The translations under genes were made by a program, and so were the position numbers. The notes beneath the pieces are model-generated. The model was not told the origin of the DNA and ran no database searches. It saw only the letters and a program-made list of their open reading frames with translations. Below, in pieces: positions 58,914 through 64,000 of a DNA stretch of 64,000 bases. Location: positions 1-64,000 of the forward strand of contig JADKBB010000014.1 in the NCBI GenBank assembly GCA_016715195.1, read 5' to 3'. Numbering within the stretch: the stretch's first letter is position 1; each line of letters opens with the position of its first letter. This DNA is from Candidatus Villigracilis proximus (lineage in GTDB: Bacteria > Chloroflexota > Anaerolineae > Anaerolineales > Villigracilaceae).

Positions 58914-60308
58914 CTACAGATCAACACTCTCGTGCAATTCAGGATAATGCACCTGGCTTAATTTTCTTTCGTTCAAAAGACCCTTCAAGGTCATCGCTTG
59001 TTTTTCTTCACCGTGAACCAAAAAGATCTGTTTCACAGTATCTTTTACGCCCAGGGCATACTTCATGAGCAGATCCTGCCCCGCGTGACCGGATAACCCG
59101 CCGATCGTCGCCACGTCACATTTGCGCTTGTAGATTTCGCCGAAGATGTTGACCTGCGGTTCACGGTCAGCCAATCTGCGTCCCAACGTATTGGGTGCCT
59201 GCCATGAAACAATACAGATCGTATTTTTCGGATTTTCAATATTATTCTTTATATGATGCACAATGCGGCCGGTTTCCGCCATACCCGAAGCGGAGATAAT
59301 GACCATAGGCTCTTTGTTCTCATTCAAAGCCTTGGATTCCTCAACCGACTTCACATAAGTCAACATTTTGAAATCCAGCGCTGGGTGACGTGACTCGCGC
59401 ACAAACTTAGCCGTCTCTTCATCAAAACATTCCAGATGACGTTTGAATACTTCTGTGGCATTCACAGCCAGCGGACTATCGACATAGACCGGCACGCGCG
59501 GCACTTCGCCATTTTCCATCATCTGATTTAAGTAAAACACCAATTCCTGTGAACGTCCCACCGCGAAAGCCGGCACGATCACCTTCCCGCCGCGTTCCAC
59601 TGTGAGCTTCACAACATTACGAAATTCCGAGTATGCAAGCTCAGGGTTACTATGCGACTTATCGCCATAGGTTGATTCCATGATCATATAATCAACCGCT
59701 TCAGGCAAAATGGGGTCGCGCAATAACGGCATTTTATATCGGCCAATATCGCCCGAAAACCAAAAGCGGATCTTTTTGCCTTTCTCTTCAATTTCAAGCG
59801 ACACGCCCGCCGAACCGAGAATATGTCCCGCCTCATAAAAACGCGCGATCACACCCGGAATAGGCTCAAACGCTTCAGCGTAATTCACGCCCTTAAACAT
59901 CCCTGCAACTTCTTCCGCATCCTGTTCTGTATACAACGGCTCGATCGGCTCTTCGCCGCGTTGAGCGCGTTTCTTATTAACGAACTCCGCATCTGATTCT
60001 TGAATGCGTCCCGAGTCGCGGATCATCAAACTTCCAAGATCAGCAGTCGCACGTGTGGCAAAAATATTTCCTTCATAGCCCTGTTTGGTCAGGTTGGGTA
60101 AATTACCCGCGTGGTCAATATGCGCATGTGAAAGGATCACCGCATCCACGGTCTTTGGATCGTAATGAAAATTCAAGTTGCGCTCATACGTATCCGCGCG
60201 CCTGCCTTGATACAGCCCGCAATCCAAAAGCAACTTCGAGCCGTTGATCTCCAGCAAATGCTGGCTGCCAGTCACCGTATGTGCCGCACCATGAAAATTA
60301 ATTCGCAT
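58914..60308 (-). CDS. beta-CASP metallo-beta-lactamase ribonuclease
   Basis: 464 residues. MBL motifs SHAHIDHAG (about residues 60-68), GHILGSAG and FSGDIGRY are followed by the beta-CASP region (MIMESTYGDKSHSN, PAFAVGRSQELVF, SGMAETGRIVHH) and the RMMBL tail with GGLSGHAGQDLL. These are the metal ligands of the CPSF73/RNase J-like bacterial group that processes RNA. It overlaps the RNase D gene by 11 bases, suggesting a joint RNA-processing operon. Confidence 0.93.
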   Translation of the reverse strand: MRINFHGAAHTVTGSQHLLEINGSKLLLDCGLYQGRRADTYERNLNFHYDPKTVDAVILSHAHIDHAGNLPNLTKQGYEGNIFATRATADLGSLMIRDSGRIQESDAEFVNKKRAQRGEEPIEPLYTEQDAEEVAGMFKGVNYAEAFEPIPGVIARFYEAGHILGSAGVSLEIEEKGKKIRFWFSGDIGRYKMPLLRDPILPEAVDYMIMESTYGDKSHSNPELAYSEFRNVVKLTVERGGKVIVPAFAVGRSQELVFYLNQMMENGEVPRVPVYVDSPLAVNATEVFKRHLECFDEETAKFVRESRHPALDFKMLTYVKSVEESKALNENKEPMVIISASGMAETGRIVHHIKNNIENPKNTICIVSWQAPNTLGRRLADREPQVNIFGEIYKRKCDVATIGGLSGHAGQDLLMKYALGVKDTVKQIFLVHGEEKQAMTLKGLLNERKLSQVHYPELHESVDL

Positions 60309-61434
60309 TTTTTACTCCAAGTACTTTTAGAATCTGCACGCCATATTTTTCAACACGTGAAGGAGTCTCTTTCATAATGGACGCCAGTTCATTCACATCG
60401 TTTGGCGGATTCTCAGCGATCGCCGATAAATAAGGCTTGGGCAGGATGACATCTGACTCGACGCCCATTTCCAACCCGACCTTTTTTCGCCACAACTTCA
60501 ACTTCTCCAACCGACGCAGGAACGCATCATTCCGCACTTCAACCTGCTTCCGTTCAACCAGCGGAGCCGAAGCCCCGCGCCTGATCGCAGCTAAAACCGA
60601 ATCCCCCCACAAGCGGATCTGCTTCTCGCTTAATCCTGCTGCAGAAAGATCCACCTTTTGCTCAGGCGGATTCTTGGATAATAAAACAAACACATCATCC
60701 ATCACCACCTTATACGGCGGACGGTTTAACTTTTCAGCTTCCCTGTCCCGCCACTTGCACAACTGCGCCACGATCGTCAACTCGCGCAGATTAAGATCTT
60801 TGCGCCCAGCGAATCGTTCCCATGATTCGCTGATTGCCTTTTGCTTCTGCTCTTCCGCCACACAAGCGCGGACAAAATCCTCTTTTGCAAATTCCAGGCG
60901 GTCACTTTCCTGTAATTCCTTTTCCAACACATCCCGCAGATCAAAGAGATAGTGCGTATCCAATCGCGCGTAATGGATCTGCTCTTTTGTCAGCGGGCGC
61001 GCGGCCCAATCCGCTTTTTGGTGACGCTTGTCTGTTTGTATTCTAAATTTATCGCCCAGCAGACGATCCAGTCCCACAGCCGGATACCCCAGCACACGCG
61101 CGGCCTGCATCGTATCGAACAAATTCGAAAATTTGAAATTAAAATCGCGCCGCAAACAGACCAGGTCATATTCTGCAGCGTGGAATATTTTCTCAATGTT
61201 CGGGTCGGCGAAAATGGGGGCAAGTCCGCTTAAATCCCTTAAGGCAAGCGGATCCACCAGATAATCCGCGTTGGTTGAAGAAAACTGAATCAGACAAACC
61301 TGCTCACGAAAAGCGTGCAGGCTGTTGGATTCGGTGTCCACTGCCACGCGAGACTGTGTGGCAAGATCATCAATTAATTGTTGTAGTAATTGTTTTGTGT
61401 TTACCCAAATAGGCGGAGGCAGAGTTTCAGACAT
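60298..61434 (-). CDS. rnd: ribonuclease D (DEDDy exonuclease with HRDC domain)
   Basis: 378 residues. The exonuclease residues lie in VAVDTESNSLHAF (DxE), FHAAEYDLVCL and YARLDTHYLFDLRDVL (YxxxD). The HRDC region (from about residue 210) is followed by a C-terminal helical domain. It trims 3' ends of tRNA and other RNAs. It is cotranscribed with the beta-CASP gene. Confidence 0.93.
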   Translation of the reverse strand: MSETLPPPIWVNTKQLLQQLIDDLATQSRVAVDTESNSLHAFREQVCLIQFSSTNADYLVDPLALRDLSGLAPIFADPNIEKIFHAAEYDLVCLRRDFNFKFSNLFDTMQAARVLGYPAVGLDRLLGDKFRIQTDKRHQKADWAARPLTKEQIHYARLDTHYLFDLRDVLEKELQESDRLEFAKEDFVRACVAEEQKQKAISESWERFAGRKDLNLRELTIVAQLCKWRDREAEKLNRPPYKVVMDDVFVLLSKNPPEQKVDLSAAGLSEKQIRLWGDSVLAAIRRGASAPLVERKQVEVRNDAFLRRLEKLKLWRKKVGLEMGVESDVILPKPYLSAIAENPPNDVNELASIMKETPSRVEKYGVQILKVLGVKNAN

Positions 61435-61508
61435 ATCGGCTGATTATAAACCTTTCAAGCGTAAGTCGGACATTTGCGCCAAATGCAAATATGGCGCTGT
61501 TGAGCCGG

Positions 61509-61949
61509 TTATGGATTTTCAAGTTCTTTTTCCATCACCATGCCATCTTCACCGTCATTGTAATATTTGCTCCAGATCTCGGTGGTGGCATAGCCTTCTT
61601 TTTCATACATGGAGATCGCAACTTGATTCGAGACTCGCACGGTCAAACGGGAACGGGGCACGCCGAGTTTGGCTTCACAGGCACGCAGCAGGGCACGTCC
61701 AATGCCGCGTCGCCTAAAGCGAGAATCAACTGCGATGGTGGCGATCCAGCCCCACCCGTTGCTCGGACGCGGGTCTCCAGCCACGAATCCGGCCATTTGG
61801 CCGTCTTCCACTGCCTTAAGCCGAATCACCTCAGGAAAAGTCAAAACAGCGATCAGGTCAAATAAGGGCCAGGCGTCTTTATCAAAACTTTCGTTTTCAA
61901 GCTTGCGCAGTGCGGTCAGGTCAAAAATAGATGCGGTCACAATTTCCAT
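61509..61949 (-). CDS. GNAT-family N-acetyltransferase (RimI-like)
   Basis: 146 residues. DSRFRRRGIGRALLRACEAKL is the acetyl-CoA loop, and LTVRVSNQVAISMYEKEGYA ends the fold as in RimI-type enzymes. Substrate unknown. Confidence 0.87.
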   Translation of the reverse strand: MEIVTASIFDLTALRKLENESFDKDAWPLFDLIAVLTFPEVIRLKAVEDGQMAGFVAGDPRPSNGWGWIATIAVDSRFRRRGIGRALLRACEAKLGVPRSRLTVRVSNQVAISMYEKEGYATTEIWSKYYNDGEDGMVMEKELENP

Positions 61950-61973
61950 GGCAGGGCGATTGTATCAATAAAA

Positions 61974-62010
61974 AAGTGGAAAGTGAAATTTTCATTTCAA
62001 CTTTCCACTT
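61974..62010. repeat. hairpin between GNAT and SPFH genes
   Basis: AAGTGGAAAGT (61974-61984) with ACTTTCCACTT (62000-62010), extended by GAAAT/ATTTC with one bulged base. It is part of the word-repeat hairpin class and may terminate the SPFH-NfeD transcript. Confidence 0.6.
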
Positions 62011-62035
62011 CTCACTTGTTATTTTTTTCTTTCGT

Positions 62036-62944
62036 TTACTTCTTTACATCCTTGCCGAGGAAGTTATCCAACATGCTGGTAAATTCCATCGGGAAGATGA
62101 ATTTGGTGGATGCGCTTGAGCCAATGGACTTGAGGGTCTCAAAATACTGCAAGGTCATTGTCTTTTGATCTACTGTCTTGGTTGCGGTGTAGATGGCTTC
62201 CAAAGCAACAGCAAAACCTTCTGCGCGCAAAGCCTGCGCCGTCTTGTCGCCTTCAGCGCGCAAGATGTTGGACTCACGTTCACCTTGAGCAGCCAGGATC
62301 GCGGCCTGTTTGGTACCTTCAGCACGATTGATGGCGGCTTCCTGATCGCCCATGGATTCGGTAACAAGCGCGCGGCGAATACGTTCAGCCGACATCTGAC
62401 GATTCATCGCATCCTGCACTTCGCGCGGCGGGAGGATTTCACGGATTTCAACATTGGTCACTTTCACACCCCAGCGTTCGGTAACTTCATCCAAACGGGT
62501 GCGGAGCATGTTATTAATGTGTTCACGTTCTGAGAGCACATCATCCAACGGAATACCGCCGATGACAGCGCGCAAGGTGGTTGCTGCAATACCTGCCGCA
62601 GCGGTTTCAAAGTTACCCACCTGCAACACTGATTCAGTGGGATCAAGCACCTTGTAATACCACAGGAAGTCAATGGAGATCGGGGCATTGTCTTTTGTGA
62701 TCGAAGTCTGATGCGGAATTTCACGCACTTGTTCGCGCAAATCCACTTTTACTCCACGATCAATGACAGGGATCAACAGAACAATACCAGGTCCTTTGGC
62801 ACCTACAGAACGGCCAAGCCGGAATACGACGAGACGTTGATATTCAGGGATGATGCGAATGGCATTGGCAAGAAATACAAAGCCAATGATTAATACCGCT
62901 CCCACAAAACAAAATACAGCGCCACCAGTTGCTAAAAAGTCCAT
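62036..62944 (-). CDS. SPFH/stomatin-like membrane protein
   Basis: 302 residues. One N-terminal helix, then the SPFH domain: RIIPEYQRLVVFRLGR, GPGIVLLIPVIDRGVKVDLR and the helical tail EREHINNMLRTRLDEVTERWGVKV, followed by a coiled coil (QEAAINRAEGTKQAAILAAQ). It organises membrane microdomains with the NfeD-like partner, whose gene lies just upstream on this strand. Confidence 0.92.
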   Translation of the reverse strand: MDFLATGGAVFCFVGAVLIIGFVFLANAIRIIPEYQRLVVFRLGRSVGAKGPGIVLLIPVIDRGVKVDLREQVREIPHQTSITKDNAPISIDFLWYYKVLDPTESVLQVGNFETAAAGIAATTLRAVIGGIPLDDVLSEREHINNMLRTRLDEVTERWGVKVTNVEIREILPPREVQDAMNRQMSAERIRRALVTESMGDQEAAINRAEGTKQAAILAAQGERESNILRAEGDKTAQALRAEGFAVALEAIYTATKTVDQKTMTLQYFETLKSIGSSASTKFIFPMEFTSMLDNFLGKDVKK

Positions 62945-62971
62945 ATTAATTCTCCTTGTCTTGTTTATTAT

Positions 62972-63568
62972 TTAACTGACTATTTTTTCAACAACGAGGA
63001 TAAATCCCTCGCGACGAACGACACGAATTGAACTGCCGGCGGGAATGGCTTGATCACTTTTGGCAGACCACATCTCCCCTGCCACAAACACACTTCCTTC
63101 TTCATGGACAATTGACCTGGCCTCGCCAGATAATCCGTTCAATGCCGCAAGGTCATGTACCGGGCGCACACCTGCGGCTTGTACAGTTTTTCGCACCACG
63201 ATCCACAAAAAAACTGAGAGCAGCCCCGAAGTTACCAGCGCAATAAATGGATTGACAGCCGGCTTCCAGCCGTCCACTGCAAACATAAAAACTGAACCAA
63301 TCACCAGCAGCAGAATGGAAAAACCGAGATACAACTCCCGTTTTGGCTTTTGAATGGCATGGACAAACGGAATAATGCTCAAAACAAGAATAACCAATGC
63401 CCACCAATTAAAGGACAGGTTATACACTGCATACCCCGCCAACGCGAGACAAAAGACAGCACCAATTTCAAACAACCCTGTTCCCGGCGTAACGATCGCC
63501 ATCAAGCCAAGCAAAACACCGCTCAACAAGATCAGGTAAGCAACATTGGGTTCCAGTAAAAATTCCAT
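62972..63568 (-). CDS. NfeD-family membrane protein
   Basis: About 198 residues from ATG 63568. Four N-terminal helices and a C-terminal OB-fold-like domain (LSGEARSIVHEEGSVFVAGEMW to VVEKIVS), the NfeD C-terminal pattern. It is paired with the SPFH gene 27 bases downstream. The long-form protease domain of NfeD1b is absent, so this is the short type. Confidence 0.87.
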   Translation of the reverse strand: MEFLLEPNVAYLILLSGVLLGLMAIVTPGTGLFEIGAVFCLALAGYAVYNLSFNWWALVILVLSIIPFVHAIQKPKRELYLGFSILLLVIGSVFMFAVDGWKPAVNPFIALVTSGLLSVFLWIVVRKTVQAAGVRPVHDLAALNGLSGEARSIVHEEGSVFVAGEMWSAKSDQAIPAGSSIRVVRREGFILVVEKIVS

Positions 63569-63705
63569 TTTCGCCTCTATTTGATTATACAACAAGAAGG
63601 GTAGGTTTCAATCAATTTACGAGCAGTGCCACAAAAAAGTTGCGCACATTAAGCAGTTTGCTGGTTGTATAATAAGAACGCAAAATCAAACGTATTGGAG
63701 TCCCA

Positions 63706-64000
63706 GTGAAATTTCAAAAAATTTGTGTCATTGGCCTGGGTTATATCGGCCTCCCCACCGCATCCACTTTTGCCGCGCACGGCATCAACGTCCTCGGTGT
63801 GGATATCAGTCAGCGCATTATTGACACCCTGAACAAGGGTGAAATCCATATTCACGAACCCGGCTTGCATGAAGAAGTAAAAAAAGCCATTCAATCTGGC
63901 AATTTCAAAGCCGCCACAAAACCGGAAGAGGCCGACGCCTTCATCATCGCCGTGCCAACCCCCTTTCAGGAAAATAAATTTGGCGAATACAACGGCATGA
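63706..64000 (+). CDS. wecC: UDP-N-acetyl-D-mannosaminuronate dehydrogenase, 3' end beyond the window
   Basis: GTG 63706 follows TTGGAG; 98 codons are visible. The N-terminal Rossmann motif VIGLGYIGLPTASTFA and IAVPTP, plus the GEIHIHEPGLHEEV segment, fit UDP-ManNAc/UDP-GlcNAc 6-dehydrogenases, which feed surface polysaccharide synthesis. The active site is off the window. A TATAAT at 63668-63673 may be its -10; no clear -35. Confidence 0.9.
   Translation, partial: MKFQKICVIGLGYIGLPTASTFAAHGINVLGVDISQRIIDTLNKGEIHIHEPGLHEEVKKAIQSGNFKAATKPEEADAFIIAVPTPFQENKFGEYNGM

Overview
The window looks like a chromosomal stretch from an uncultured Chloroflexota bacterium, probably Anaerolineae. This is an inference from lipoproteins with long Pro/Thr/Ser linkers after the lipobox, a VorB-type 2-oxoacid:ferredoxin oxidoreductase, many M50/M48/CPBP membrane proteases and a moderate G+C content. 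No phage, transposase or CRISPR locus was seen. About ten genes carry frame breaks, mostly at short homopolymers, and two junk-like homopolymer stretches (16080-16230 and 37262-37350) suggest residual indel error in the assembly, so broken genes should be read with that in mind.

Layout. 1-5000: hydrolase and DUF559 remnants, then two surface lipoproteins (LysM/DUF11, and a papain-like fold with a Cys-His-Asp/Asn set). 5050-6590: an arsenic-response locus of three units, arsR, an unannotated 27-residue cysteine-rich peptide gene and arsM, each preceded by the same ATAGA-N6-TCTAT operator. 6600-20000: TetR plus epimerase, DegV, M48 protease, GNAT, isochorismatase-like hydrolase, an M50-TPR protein split by an in-frame stop, RNase H, rhodanese, SufE, CBS protein, two lipoproteins and a thiolase.

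20000-43700: an accessory region dense in one-component regulators (two MarR, three PadR, MerR, ECF42 sigma, two TetR). Each sits beside small oxidoreductases (NmrA-like, SDR, FAD desaturase-like), CPBP proteases, small membrane proteins or stress-type proteins. Several cassettes are paralogous (NmrA+PadR twice, TetR+epimerase twice), and many start with a TTGACA promoter overlapped by a perfect palindrome.

43600-64000: metallo-beta-lactamase fold protein, small lipoprotein and membrane genes, the four-subunit vor operon, a membrane GGDEF protein, a YtkA-like protein with a di-haem peroxidase, aldo/keto reductase, clpS-plsC, an MFS exporter with nadE and a frame-broken nitrilase (split glutamine-dependent NAD synthetase), tRNA-Ser(CGA), a beta-CASP ribonuclease with RNase D, a GNAT, an SPFH/NfeD pair, and the start of a nucleotide-sugar dehydrogenase gene cut by the window edge. 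Intergenic gaps often hold long hairpins built from short near-repeats.
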